A stretch of DNA of 63,316 nucleotides from Bacillota bacterium (GTDB lineage: Bacteria > Bacillota > Clostridia > Oscillospirales > Acutalibacteraceae). Position numbers and translations under genes: made by a program. Where the stretch lies: the NCBI GenBank assembly GCA_023458755.1, contig JAEWYE010000045.1, positions 1 through 63,316 on the forward strand. Direction: 5' to 3'. This document shows, piece by piece, positions 35,271 to 44,723 of this stretch. A model generated the notes under the pieces. That model made no database searches, had not been told where the DNA came from, and saw only the letters and a list, made by a program, of their open reading frames with translations. Numbering within the stretch: the first letter of the stretch is position 1; each line of letters starts with the position of its first letter.

Positions 35271-37523
35271 TTAATTATTTTTATTTAACTGTTCCAGAAT
35301 ATCATTCATTTTTTCATAAGAGATTGCCCCGTTGCTGAATCCGCATACAGCGCGAAGCGGCATGTTTTCATACATCGCTGCCATCATAGCGGCAGTGCTT
35401 TCGCCGAGGGCATCCCCATCTTCGCCTGAATCCGCGTGATTCAGCAGTTCGGTTGCCGCAGCTTTCGCGGCTTCACACTTCATTAAATCTCCGACTGTAC
35501 TGTTCCTAGTAAAATGAACGGGCAGTTCGACGGTAGACCGGACCGTGACCTGTTCGGCAAGAACGATTTCACGGGAAGATTTTCCAATCAGAATTGCGAA
35601 GACTCCGCTTTCCACATGCCAATCGTGAATTTCGGGGTTATAGTACGCAAACGCACGCTTATCCAGCGTAAAAGTAATTTCTTTTTCCTCCCCGGGATTG
35701 AGTGCAGCCTTTTCAAAGCCCTTCAGCTCTTTTTCGGGACGAATGTAGCTGCTTTCCACATCTCTTACATACAGCTGAACAATCTCTTTGCCAAATACTT
35801 TTCCGGTATTTTTTACTTTTACGGATACAGTTAACGTATCCGTATCTTTGATTTCAGTTTTGCTCAATTTCAAGTCACTGTATGCGAATGTGGTATAGCT
35901 TAGCCCAAAGCCAAACGGATACAAGACCGGCATCTCTTTTTTATCATAGTAGCGGTATCCGGTAAAGAGCCCCTCGCGGTACTCCACATGGTCACCCTCA
36001 CCCGGGAAGGAAAGATAAGAAGGATTGTCGCTCAGCTTAACAGGAAACGTTTCGGCAAGTTTTCCGCAAGGATTGGCGCCCCCGAACAGCACGTCAACCG
36101 TGGCCGCACCGACCGCCTGTCCGCCGAGGTAAACTTCGAGAATGGCTTTTACATCGTTCACCCATGGCATTTCAACCGGGGAACCGTTATGCAGCACCAC
36201 CACCGTATTGGGCTGTACTTTACAGATTTGCTCGATTAAGGCATGCTGGCAATCCGGCATTCTCATGTGACTGCGGTCATAGCCCTCAGATTCAAAGCTG
36301 TCCGGCAAGCCGGCAAACACAACCGCGATTTCCGCCTCTTTTGCCGCCGCAACCGCTTGTGCAATCAGAGTTTTATCCGTAACATCCTCTTTGGTTTGGT
36401 ATCCCTGCGCATAGGTCACATCCGCAAAGCTTTTCACACTTTCCAACGCACTCTCTGTGCGGTACGAGTTGATATGGGAGCTTCCGCCGCCCTGATAGCG
36501 CGGCTGTTCCGCAAACTTGCCGATAAAGGCAATTTTCGCGGTCTTCCGGAGAGGAAGAACTCCGTCATTTTTCAGCAGTACCATACTTTCTCTCGCTACT
36601 TTACGCGCAAGTTCATGGTGAGTCTCTTTATCAAAAACAACACCTGGTTTTTTGTTCTGCTCGTAGCGGAACAGGATGTTCAAGATTCTTTCAACCGCCG
36701 TATCTAAGATTTTTTCATCCAATGTACCGCTCTTTACAGCTTCGACAATCTTCGCGTCGTTCATGCCAGCACTTGCCGGCATCTCCAGTTCCAATCCGGC
36801 AAGAACACCTTTTACACGGTCGTTTACCGCACCCCAGTCACTCATGACAAAGCCGTCGAAGCCCCATTCATCCCTTAAAATTTCAGTCAGCAGTTTATGA
36901 TTTTCCGACGCAAAGGTACCGTTCACTTTGTTATAGGAACACATAACCGTCCATGGTTTCGCCTCTCTGACTGCCCCTTCAAAGCTGGCCAGATAAATTT
37001 CGCGCAGCGTACGCTCATCCATATCGGAGCTGGAGGTCATTCTGCGGTGTTCCTGATTATTGGCGGCAAAATGCTTCAGGCTGGTGCCGACATTGCGGCT
37101 TTGAACGCCCATAATGTGATGCTTAGCCATCTCTGAGGAGAGATAGGGGTCTTCGGAAAAATATTCAAAATTCCGGCCGCACAAGGGTGAGCGCTTGCTG
37201 TTGGCGGCAGGCCCAAGCAGAACGGCTACTCCTTCGGCCTGACATTCATCGCCCAAAGCTTCACCCATTTCCTCAATTAAATCGCGGTCAAAGGAGCATG
37301 CTGTGCAGGAGCCGCTCGGAAAGCAAACAGCTTTGATGCTCTCATTAATACCGAGATTGCCTGACTGCACCTCCTGCTTGCGCAGGCCGTGCGGGCCATC
37401 CGACACCATCATGGACGGGATTCCAAGCCGCTCCACGGCTTTGGTATGCCAAAAATCGGCACCCGAACACATGCCGGCCTTTTCTTCCAATGTCATGTTC
37501 GCTATAAGTTCTTTTATATCCAT
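35271..37523 (-). CDS. GH3 beta-glucosidase-type hydrolase
   Basis: 750 residues with the full GH3 architecture: TIM barrel with DGPHGLRKQ and nucleophile Asp229 (FVMSDWGAV), alpha/beta sandwich, and fibronectin-III-like domain (about 560-640). No signal peptide, so it acts in the cytoplasm on imported beta-glycosides. GGGAG precedes the ATG. Between GH30 and the MFS permease in one minus-strand operon. The aglycone and linkage cannot be told from sequence. Confidence 0.92.
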   Translation of the reverse strand: MDIKELIANMTLEEKAGMCSGADFWHTKAVERLGIPSMMVSDGPHGLRKQEVQSGNLGINESIKAVCFPSGSCTACSFDRDLIEEMGEALGDECQAEGVAVLLGPAANSKRSPLCGRNFEYFSEDPYLSSEMAKHHIMGVQSRNVGTSLKHFAANNQEHRRMTSSSDMDERTLREIYLASFEGAVREAKPWTVMCSYNKVNGTFASENHKLLTEILRDEWGFDGFVMSDWGAVNDRVKGVLAGLELEMPASAGMNDAKIVEAVKSGTLDEKILDTAVERILNILFRYEQNKKPGVVFDKETHHELARKVARESMVLLKNDGVLPLRKTAKIAFIGKFAEQPRYQGGGSSHINSYRTESALESVKSFADVTYAQGYQTKEDVTDKTLIAQAVAAAKEAEIAVVFAGLPDSFESEGYDRSHMRMPDCQHALIEQICKVQPNTVVVLHNGSPVEMPWVNDVKAILEVYLGGQAVGAATVDVLFGGANPCGKLAETFPVKLSDNPSYLSFPGEGDHVEYREGLFTGYRYYDKKEMPVLYPFGFGLSYTTFAYSDLKLSKTEIKDTDTLTVSVKVKNTGKVFGKEIVQLYVRDVESSYIRPEKELKGFEKAALNPGEEKEITFTLDKRAFAYYNPEIHDWHVESGVFAILIGKSSREIVLAEQVTVRSTVELPVHFTRNSTVGDLMKCEAAKAAATELLNHADSGEDGDALGESTAAMMAAMYENMPLRAVCGFSNGAISYEKMNDILEQLNKNN

Positions 37524-37575
37524 ATGAATTCTCCCTTTAAAAGTAAAATAATTACAAATTTTATCCTAACACTTT

Positions 37576-38913
37576 TTATTTTGAAATGCAAAACGTGTTC
37601 ACTGTATGCGGTTCAATAACGGCAGAAAAAGCGGATGTTCCGTCTTTTAAGGTGAACTCACGTGCCTGATGCGTAAAGTTTCCGACTACCGCAATTTTCT
37701 CGCCGTCCGGATTTTCAAAAACGATTGAGTTAGCGGTCCAATGTCCTTTTGTTTCAACAAGACGGGCACCCGGTTTTACAAAATGGGAAAAATGCTTCAT
37801 GACATAATATTCCGGGCAATAGGTTACCTCTTTGGTCTGCGGGTCAACCGTAATCAGGGAATTCTGTTCCCAACCCCAAGTACTTACACCGCCCTTCGGC
37901 AGTACCATGTTCCAATAATGATAGCTTTCCACACCGTGGTGCAGATAGAACCAAAACAAGCCAAACACATACTCTGCATGCTCCCATGTGTTTTTTCCGT
38001 CGCCGCATTCATTTTCGGTCTGCATGTAGCGGAGTTCCGGATAACTTAACTGTGTCTGCTCAATGGCGTGTTTTCCGCCCCATTGGAAGCCCGCGCCGGT
38101 AATATAGCTTCTGGCGTCCTTATCCATCAGAACGGTGTTCACAAATTGATCATAAAATTGTGAAAACGGCGTGGAACTGCCAAACATATAATCCGTAAAC
38201 GGCGTGTTGATGGTGCCCAGCCAAAGTTCTACCTCTTCGTGGCTGCTTTTCAGTGCAGGCCCCAAATACCGTTTGATAAAGTCACGCAATTCTTCCCCTG
38301 TCCATACACACGAAGGGAATTTCTGGTCGGCGATCGGCTCGTTCTGCACGTGAATCTGTTCAATGTTCACGCCTTCCTTTTTGTATGCCTCCACGTATTT
38401 TACGAAATAGTCCGCATAGGCTTTTAAATATTTTTCTTCCCATTTCAAGGTTCCGTAATTATAGGCTTTTTTTGTCTTCATCCAAGTCGGGGGACTCCAC
38501 GGTGAAGCAAAGAGCGACATTTGCGGGCAGCGTTTCAACGCCTCTTTTACGTAGGGAAGCAGATAGCTTTTATCGCGCTCAACACTGAAATTATTCAGTT
38601 GAAAATCGCCGTCTGTTTCATCATAGCTGTACCATTCCATGGCATAATCGCTTGCGCCGATTGGCAGCCGGCCCATGTTGAACGCCAGGCCGGAATTTCC
38701 GAACAGATCATCCAGAATTTTCGCGCTGTCTGCCTGCGGAAGGTTTTTTAGCACATCCCAGCTCATCTCATTAAAACAACCGCCGAAACCTTTTATGGTC
38801 TGCTTGAAAGTATTCGTTAACTCAAGTGTATCTTCATATTGGCAATCTGCAATCCCAATTTCTTTACTTTTCCAACGGTTTTGATCGCTGCTTGTCACGT
38901 ATTTCGTTCTCAT
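37576..38913 (-). CDS. GH30 family glycoside hydrolase
   Basis: About 445 residues. TIM barrel with GFGGCFNEMSWD near the start, acid/base Glu in HVQNEPIADQ and nucleophile Glu in MQTENECGDG, then a small beta-sandwich (about 380-445). No signal peptide. GH30 covers glucosylceramidase, beta-glucosidase, beta-xylosidase, 1,6-glucanase and xylanase activities; the GH3 and MFS partners suggest an intracellular exo-enzyme. ATG 38913 follows AGGAGG. Confidence 0.9.
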   Translation of the reverse strand: MRTKYVTSSDQNRWKSKEIGIADCQYEDTLELTNTFKQTIKGFGGCFNEMSWDVLKNLPQADSAKILDDLFGNSGLAFNMGRLPIGASDYAMEWYSYDETDGDFQLNNFSVERDKSYLLPYVKEALKRCPQMSLFASPWSPPTWMKTKKAYNYGTLKWEEKYLKAYADYFVKYVEAYKKEGVNIEQIHVQNEPIADQKFPSCVWTGEELRDFIKRYLGPALKSSHEEVELWLGTINTPFTDYMFGSSTPFSQFYDQFVNTVLMDKDARSYITGAGFQWGGKHAIEQTQLSYPELRYMQTENECGDGKNTWEHAEYVFGLFWFYLHHGVESYHYWNMVLPKGGVSTWGWEQNSLITVDPQTKEVTYCPEYYVMKHFSHFVKPGARLVETKGHWTANSIVFENPDGEKIAVVGNFTHQAREFTLKDGTSAFSAVIEPHTVNTFCISK

Positions 38914-39456
38914 ATGCGTTCCTCCTGTGTTTTTAAACACATTCTAACAAATATTTGATCGGATGATTAGATATCTTCTTGACTTGTTTATAGTCTTATT
39001 TTGACTTTTTCTTCTTCCAGTGATAATGTAGCGATGGGTATAATTTTAAAAAGGGACAACTGTTCCGCCTAATGGTATTCGCCGCTGCTCCTTATTGTGC
39101 AAATATACCTAAAGTTATACTCAAAATAATATTTTTTTAAAAACAGGGAAATTTACTTTGTATGAACCCTTCAGAGCAGGTACCAAATTCGTGCTGCTAT
39201 TCCTGAATTTTTCCCGCTGTGCCTACGAAAAATGTACGATTTTACCCAGATGAAAGCGAGCATTTCTTTTGTAAGAAAAGTCAAATTTTCATCTTTGCGA
39301 CAACAAAATATAGTGATTAAGTAAAGGAACAGGTAAAAAATTTATATAAAGGAGACATGGATTTCTATATATTTGTTCAATATTACATGCTATGATAACA
39401 GCACAGTCAAGGTTCTATGGCAAAATCTACTGTAAATTTTGAAGGAGGAAAGTCAA
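38914..39456. other. Divergent regulatory region
   Basis: About 540 bases between the minus-strand GH30 operon and the plus-strand ABC operon. Visible: TTGACT, 17 bases, TAATGT (39001-39029, plus) as a possible promoter; a half-conserved catabolite-repression-like box (ATGAAAGCG at 39250-39258); an AAAGGAG with an ATG only two bases later (39350-39359) opening a 12-codon frame, judged too close to be translated well; and the real ribosome site GGAGG at 39443. The YesN-type regulator probably binds here. Confidence 0.4.
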
Positions 39457-40803
39457 TTGAGAAAGAGAATTATGAAAGCAATGTCCCTAATCATGGCAAC
39501 GGCTATGGTAGCAACCGCAGCAGCCGGCTGTTCCAGTTCCCCGTCATCCAGCGCGTCGGCATCTCAGGGTACATCAAGCGCAGCTGCTTCCACCACAGGT
39601 GAAAAAACAAAACTCACCATGTGGCACATTCAGACTACCGATCCGAGCAAGACTATCATTCAGCACAGTATTGACCGCTTTGTGAAAGACAACCCGAACT
39701 ACGATGTAACGGTAGTCCCTGTGCAAAACGACAATTACAAGCAAAAGCTTACGATTGCGATGAGCTCCGGCAAAACCCCGGATATCTACATTTCCTGGAC
39801 CGGCGGCCCAATGATTGAATATATCAAATCCAATCACATGGCCGACCTGACCGAATACATGAATAAAGACAACTACAAGGATAAGTTCATGGATGCCGGT
39901 ATTTCGCAGGCGAGCTACAACGGAAAAATCTACGCGGTTCCAGTAGAAAATGTCGCAATTGCCGGCTTCTACTACAACAAAGAGATCTTTTCTAAATACG
40001 GTCTCTCCGAGCCAAAAACATTAGCCGACCTTGATGCAATCTGCGCCAAACTGAAATCAAACAACATCACTCCATTCACTTTGGCCAATTCAACCAAATG
40101 GACCGGTTCCATGTACTTTATGTATTTGGTTGCCCGTTACGGCGGAGCACAGGCATTCGCTGATGCAACATCCGGAAAAGGTTCCTTCGAGAGCGAACCG
40201 TTTAAATTTGCTGGCACCAAGATTCAGGAATGGGTTAAGAAAGACTACTTCAACAAAGGCTTCAACGGTATGGATGAAGACAGCGGTCAAGCAAGACAAC
40301 TGCTTTACACCGGCAAAGCCGCAATGGATTTGATGGGTTCTTGGTATACCTCTACAATCGGCGGAGAAAATAAAGCCTTCATGTCCAAACTCGGCTTCTT
40401 CGCATTCCCGTCCATCGAAGGCAAAGAATCCAATGGTAACCTTGTTGTAGGTACAGTCGGCGATAACTTCTACAGCGTATCTCAGGAATGCAAAGACAAA
40501 GCCGGCGCATTCAAAGCCATCACCTACTTACTTGACGAAACCGCTGTAAAAGAGCGCACAGCAGGAGGGAAAATTGTTCCTTTCAAAGACGCTACCGCAT
40601 CCGACGATATCTCTAAAAAGGTTCTTGACGTTGTAAAAGCCGCACCTTCCATCCAGCTTTGGTATGACCAATATCTGCCGCCGGAAGTTTCTCAGGTTCA
40701 TCAGTCTACCTGCCAGGAAATCTTCGGTCTGACAAAGACTCCGGAAAAAGCTGACACCGAATTGCAAGCTGCAATGAAAGCATATTTGGATAAAAACAAA
40801 TAA
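39457..40803 (+). CDS. ABC sugar-binding lipoprotein
   Basis: About 448 residues. Lipoprotein signal ending ATAAAGCSSS, then a Ser/Ala linker and a family 1 (MalE/CUT1-type) solute-binding domain (TKLTMWHIQTTDPSK, GKTPDIYISW, GKAAMDLMGSWYTS). It should catch oligosaccharides, probably xylo-oligosaccharides given its operon. TTG 39457 lies eight bases after AGGAGG and is preferred over ATG 39472. A hairpin at 40838-40874 separates it from the permease genes. Confidence 0.93.
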   Translation: MRKRIMKAMSLIMATAMVATAAAGCSSSPSSSASASQGTSSAAASTTGEKTKLTMWHIQTTDPSKTIIQHSIDRFVKDNPNYDVTVVPVQNDNYKQKLTIAMSSGKTPDIYISWTGGPMIEYIKSNHMADLTEYMNKDNYKDKFMDAGISQASYNGKIYAVPVENVAIAGFYYNKEIFSKYGLSEPKTLADLDAICAKLKSNNITPFTLANSTKWTGSMYFMYLVARYGGAQAFADATSGKGSFESEPFKFAGTKIQEWVKKDYFNKGFNGMDEDSGQARQLLYTGKAAMDLMGSWYTSTIGGENKAFMSKLGFFAFPSIEGKESNGNLVVGTVGDNFYSVSQECKDKAGAFKAITYLLDETAVKERTAGGKIVPFKDATASDDISKKVLDVVKAAPSIQLWYDQYLPPEVSQVHQSTCQEIFGLTKTPEKADTELQAAMKAYLDKNK

Positions 40804-40837
40804 TTAAGTATTTAAGCTTTTTTACCGAACCTTGAAA

Positions 40838-40874
40838 ATAAAAGCATCACTTTTAGGGTGGTGCTTTTGTTTTC
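40838..40874 (+). terminator. Partial terminator between binding protein and permease
   Basis: AAAAGCATCAC and GTGGTGCTTTT form a stem followed by GTTTTC. Such hairpins let binding proteins be made in excess over the permeases. Confidence 0.65.
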
Positions 40875-40984
40875 AGTCGGTACTATCACGAACGGAGGAG
40901 AACAGCTACTTATTCAATTACACATGGGAAATTTGGTGATGGAACTGAACTGAATTAATGGAAATAGAAAGTGTGGTTATAAAT

Positions 40985-41884
40985 ATGGAAAACAGAAAAA
41001 CTCTTCACAAAAAGAATCAGCTGTCCACCGGCATCGCCGCTGCTGTTTTTTTAGCCCCTGTACTTATTATCTTAGCCGTCTTTATCGCTTACCCGATTAT
41101 AGATTCGATTAAAACCAGTTTTTTTAGCTGGAATGGCATCAGCGCAGATAAAACTTTTATAGGACTTGATAACTGGAAAGAAATCATGCACGACACCATC
41201 TTTTGGAGTGCATTTAAAAATAATATGATCATTGTGGTGTTATCCATATGCCTGCAGCTGCCAATCGGTTTGGCACTTGCCACATTTTTGGATATCGGCG
41301 GCAAAAAATTCAATTTCTTCAAAGTCGTATTTTTCGTACCGATGCTCATGTCTTCTGTTGCAATCGGCTATTTATTTAAATATGCTCTGGATGCAAACAC
41401 CGGTATTGTGGCAACCGTTGTATCCTGGTTCGGCGGCAACGGTTTTGACTTGCTCGGAGATCAGAATCTGGCCATCTTCGCGGTTATCGCTGTTATCTGC
41501 TGGCAGTTCATACCGTTCTATATGGTGTATTTTCTTGCCGCGTACAGCGGGCTGCCAACCGATGTCTATGAAGCCGCAATTATAGACGGTGCTACCCGAA
41601 GCCAGTATTTCTGGCGTATCGCGCTGCCAATGATGCGCCCTGCCATTGTAAGCGCAACTATTCTTTCGATGATTGGTTCTTTAAAATACTTCGATTTGAT
41701 TTACGTTATGACGGGCGGCGGCCCCGGCAACGCAACCGAACTGATGGCAACCTATATGTACAAAAACGCCTTTGTAACCTACAAAATGGGTTACGGCTCC
41801 ACAGTTGCCACTGCCATGTTCGTTTTAATCACGGTGTTTTCCCTGCTTGTCATGAGAGTTTTAAACAAAAAGGAGCGTGTATAA
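40985..41884 (+). CDS. ABC sugar permease, first subunit (MalF/UgpA type)
   Basis: About 299 residues, six membrane helices, with the EAA loop near residues 195-215 (YEAAIIDGATRSQYFWRIALPMMRPA) that contacts the ATPase. No ATPase gene is in the operon; as in many Firmicutes a shared MsmK-type ATPase is expected elsewhere. The start is uncertain: ATG 40985 or 40958, neither with a strong ribosome site. Confidence 0.9.
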   Translation: MENRKTLHKKNQLSTGIAAAVFLAPVLIILAVFIAYPIIDSIKTSFFSWNGISADKTFIGLDNWKEIMHDTIFWSAFKNNMIIVVLSICLQLPIGLALATFLDIGGKKFNFFKVVFFVPMLMSSVAIGYLFKYALDANTGIVATVVSWFGGNGFDLLGDQNLAIFAVIAVICWQFIPFYMVYFLAAYSGLPTDVYEAAIIDGATRSQYFWRIALPMMRPAIVSATILSMIGSLKYFDLIYVMTGGGPGNATELMATYMYKNAFVTYKMGYGSTVATAMFVLITVFSLLVMRVLNKKERV

Positions 41885-41885
41885 C

Positions 41886-42722
41886 ATGAATACAAAAACA
41901 AAAAAAGTAACAACTTGGACAATTGTGTTTTTGCTTATCGGAGTATGGCTCCTTGCTACCGGCGTTCCATTCCTTTTCATGATTCTGTCCGCATTTAAGC
42001 AGCAGTTTGAAATTTTAACGAACGGCGTATTTGCATTGCCACAGTCGCTGTATTTGGATAATTTTGTGGCTGTTTTACAGGGAAACTTTTTTAATTATTT
42101 TTTCAACAGTGTCATTGTCCTTGCAATTTCCCTCACGGTTTTACTTTTCATCAGTGCATTTGCTTCCTACCCCCTTTCCAGATTCAAATTTAAATTGAAC
42201 AAACCGATTTTCGGCCTGATTGTGGCTGCCATGTCGGTGCCGATTCACGTAACCTTAATTCCTGTGTTCATGATGTCGCAAAAGCTGAACCTGTATGACA
42301 GCATTTGGGCACTGATCGGGCCGTACATTGCCTTTAACGTTCCGATTTCCGTCTTCATTCTAACGACCTTTATGGCAGATATTCCAAAAGAGTTGGAAGA
42401 AGCCGCTCAAATTGACGGCTGCGGAAGATACCGAACCTTTTTCTCCATTATGCTGCCGCTTGTAAAACCCGGTCTCGCAACCTTGGCAATCTACAACAGT
42501 GTGAATATGTGGAACGAATTCAGCTTCGCACTTGTGCTTACACAATCGCAAAGCAGCCGCACCTTACCGCTTGCAACTTGGGAATTCCAAGGTCAATACG
42601 CACTGAATACCCCGATGATTATGGCTGTGCTTTCTTTGTCCGTGCTCCCCATGATTATCGCGTTTATTGTCGGGCAGGATAAGCTGATTAAAGGCATGAT
42701 GGCCGGAGCGGTAAAAGGATAA
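41886..42722 (+). CDS. ABC sugar permease, second subunit (MalG/UgpE type)
   Basis: About 278 residues, six membrane helices and the EAA loop LEEAAQIDGCGRYRTFFSIMLP. It starts two bases after the first permease stop, with AAGGAG ten bases before ATG 41886. Works with the binding protein and the first permease as a CUT1 importer. Confidence 0.93.
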   Translation: MNTKTKKVTTWTIVFLLIGVWLLATGVPFLFMILSAFKQQFEILTNGVFALPQSLYLDNFVAVLQGNFFNYFFNSVIVLAISLTVLLFISAFASYPLSRFKFKLNKPIFGLIVAAMSVPIHVTLIPVFMMSQKLNLYDSIWALIGPYIAFNVPISVFILTTFMADIPKELEEAAQIDGCGRYRTFFSIMLPLVKPGLATLAIYNSVNMWNEFSFALVLTQSQSSRTLPLATWEFQGQYALNTPMIMAVLSLSVLPMIIAFIVGQDKLIKGMMAGAVKG

Positions 42723-42784
42723 CGTTAAGTTGCACAAAACCGTACATGAAATTTACTCGTTTTTATGCATTTCATCTTTTGATT

Positions 42785-42793
42785 TGTTATAAT
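42785..42793 (+). promoter_or_regulatory. Extended -10 promoter before the two-component genes
   Basis: TGTTATAAT (TG, one base, TATAAT) in the gap between the permease and kinase genes; the -35 is poor. It may give a low constant level of the sensor and regulator. Confidence 0.45.
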
Positions 42794-42955
42794 AAGTTTA
42801 CCAAGCAAACCGCTTCGCTAAAACAACAGATAGCAGTTACTTTTTGTTCCTCTCATGTGCCGCCGGTATATGTCCGCGGCACAAATTGAAGCGGCGGTTT
42901 TACTGGATTCTCAAACAGATCAGAACATGTGAAATGTATGGAGGCGAGTAAACCT

Positions 42956-44719
42956 TTGAAAAAATTATTCAACGATTTTAAAAACAAATTGAAAAGACAA
43001 AATTTCAACCGAAAAATCAATTACTTTCTGATTACTGAAATATTGGTAATTACTCTGGTTTTTCTAATCATTACCGTGGTTTCCAACTGGATATCCGTCC
43101 GGAACAAAACGACCGACCTTGCCATGAAGCAGATTAACCTTGTGAGCAACACGTTGGAATCTACGTTAAAAGGCTTTGAAGACGACGTGGAACTGCTGAT
43201 GTTCGACAGCCGCATTCAAGAATACTTAAAGAGTCCGGGTAATTCCATCTCCACTACAAATGCTGCGTATAATTCGCTGAATTATATGATGAATGCAAAA
43301 ACGGACATCAGCTACATGGCCGTCATCAATACCGGCAGCAACGGCATGATTTATACCGGAACACCGGTCATGGGTTCCAATTTTATTGAGCAGGCACGAA
43401 ATGATTTTAAAAGCGCCGTAAAAACTTCTTACAGCAACATGAGGACCAATGTTTCCCATAAAATTTTTTATCCGAATGAATACTCGCTGAATGTGTATCA
43501 GCCGCTTTACGACGAATACGAAATCAATAAAGAACTCGGTCTGCTGTGCATCAGCATGGACGAAAGTGTTCTGTGCAACAGCTACAGTGTAAAAAGCACA
43601 GAAATGCCGTTTGATGTATATTTGGCAGATAACAAAGGAAACATCATCTCCAATCAGGACAAAAAACTTATTTCAACCAAGTCCCCTTATGCCGCTGATT
43701 TTGTCGGAAACAAAGGCTACTTTGAGAAAAACGGAAATTTGGTTGTTTATCAGTATATCGGCTCCTGGAACTGGTATGTAGTCGGTACCATAAAAAGCCA
43801 ATATCTTTATTCCGACATCTATCTGACCATTTTGATTTTGCTTGCGCTGGTTACCGCGTTTTGCCTGATCAGTGTGCTGATTTCCATTAAACTGAGCAAT
43901 AGTCTTTATAAGCCAATGAAGGATATCGTGCGCAAAATGGAGATTGTTTCAGGCGGCAGTCTGGAAGTAAAAATGGACCCGAACTATAGCGGAGATGATT
44001 TCCGCCAATTGGCATCCGGCTTCAATGAGATGATCGACGAAATACAAAACCTGATGGTGCGAGTGAAAACCGAACAGCATCAAATCGAACAAATCAAACT
44101 GAACGCATTACAGGCACAGATCAAGCCGCATTTTCTTTACAACACCTTGGACTGCATTCATTGGCAGGCTTTAAGCGACGGCAACGATAAAATATCAAAA
44201 ATGGTGAAAGCACTTGCAAAATATTACCGTCTGTGCCTAAGCAGCGGACATGATATTATTCCCCTTTCAAACGAAATTGAGCATATTAGCAGCTATTTAA
44301 TTATTCAAAACATGCGCTACGGCGATATCATTAAGAGCGTCAACGATATTGACGAATGTTATTACAATGTGCGTATCCCTAAAATGACACTCCAGCCCTT
44401 GGTGGAAAACTGCATCAATCATGGCATAAACGTAAAGGAAGGACACAAAGGAACCATTATTCTAAAGGCAAAGGAAGCCGACGGCTGTGTGATTGTTTCG
44501 GTGGAAGACAGCGGAACCGGCATGGCACAGGAAAAAATAGACGAAATCAACCATTCCCTCTCCGATTATGAAGAAACGCTTGGATACGGCGTGCAAAACG
44601 TACACAAAAGGATTCAGCTTCTGTTTGGAGAACAATACGGATTGCACTACAGGCAAAACGACTTGGGCGGCATCACGGTAGAAATCCGGCTGCCAAAACA
44701 AATTTCAGAAGTGGAGTGA
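42956..44719 (+). CDS. YesM-type sensor histidine kinase
   Basis: About 587 residues. Membrane helix near residue 30, large extracytoplasmic dCache-like sensor region, second helix near 285-310, HAMP, then the His-kinase domain with phospho-acceptor His in QAQIKPHFLYNTLD and an HATPase end (LGYGVQNVHKRIQLLFG). This group usually senses extracellular sugars, sometimes through the binding protein. I place the start at TTG 42956 after GGAGG; an ATG at 42938 or upstream is possible. Four bases separate it from its regulator gene. Confidence 0.92.
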   Translation: MKKLFNDFKNKLKRQNFNRKINYFLITEILVITLVFLIITVVSNWISVRNKTTDLAMKQINLVSNTLESTLKGFEDDVELLMFDSRIQEYLKSPGNSISTTNAAYNSLNYMMNAKTDISYMAVINTGSNGMIYTGTPVMGSNFIEQARNDFKSAVKTSYSNMRTNVSHKIFYPNEYSLNVYQPLYDEYEINKELGLLCISMDESVLCNSYSVKSTEMPFDVYLADNKGNIISNQDKKLISTKSPYAADFVGNKGYFEKNGNLVVYQYIGSWNWYVVGTIKSQYLYSDIYLTILILLALVTAFCLISVLISIKLSNSLYKPMKDIVRKMEIVSGGSLEVKMDPNYSGDDFRQLASGFNEMIDEIQNLMVRVKTEQHQIEQIKLNALQAQIKPHFLYNTLDCIHWQALSDGNDKISKMVKALAKYYRLCLSSGHDIIPLSNEIEHISSYLIIQNMRYGDIIKSVNDIDECYYNVRIPKMTLQPLVENCINHGINVKEGHKGTIILKAKEADGCVIVSVEDSGTGMAQEKIDEINHSLSDYEETLGYGVQNVHKRIQLLFGEQYGLHYRQNDLGGITVEIRLPKQISEVE

Positions 44720-44723
44720 TTTC

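Noticed and set aside
39350..39394. Twelve-codon leader peptide (MDFYIFVQYYML) before the ABC operon
   Set aside because: The ribosome-like AAAGGAG ends only two bases before the ATG, too close for efficient initiation, and there is no attenuator after it.
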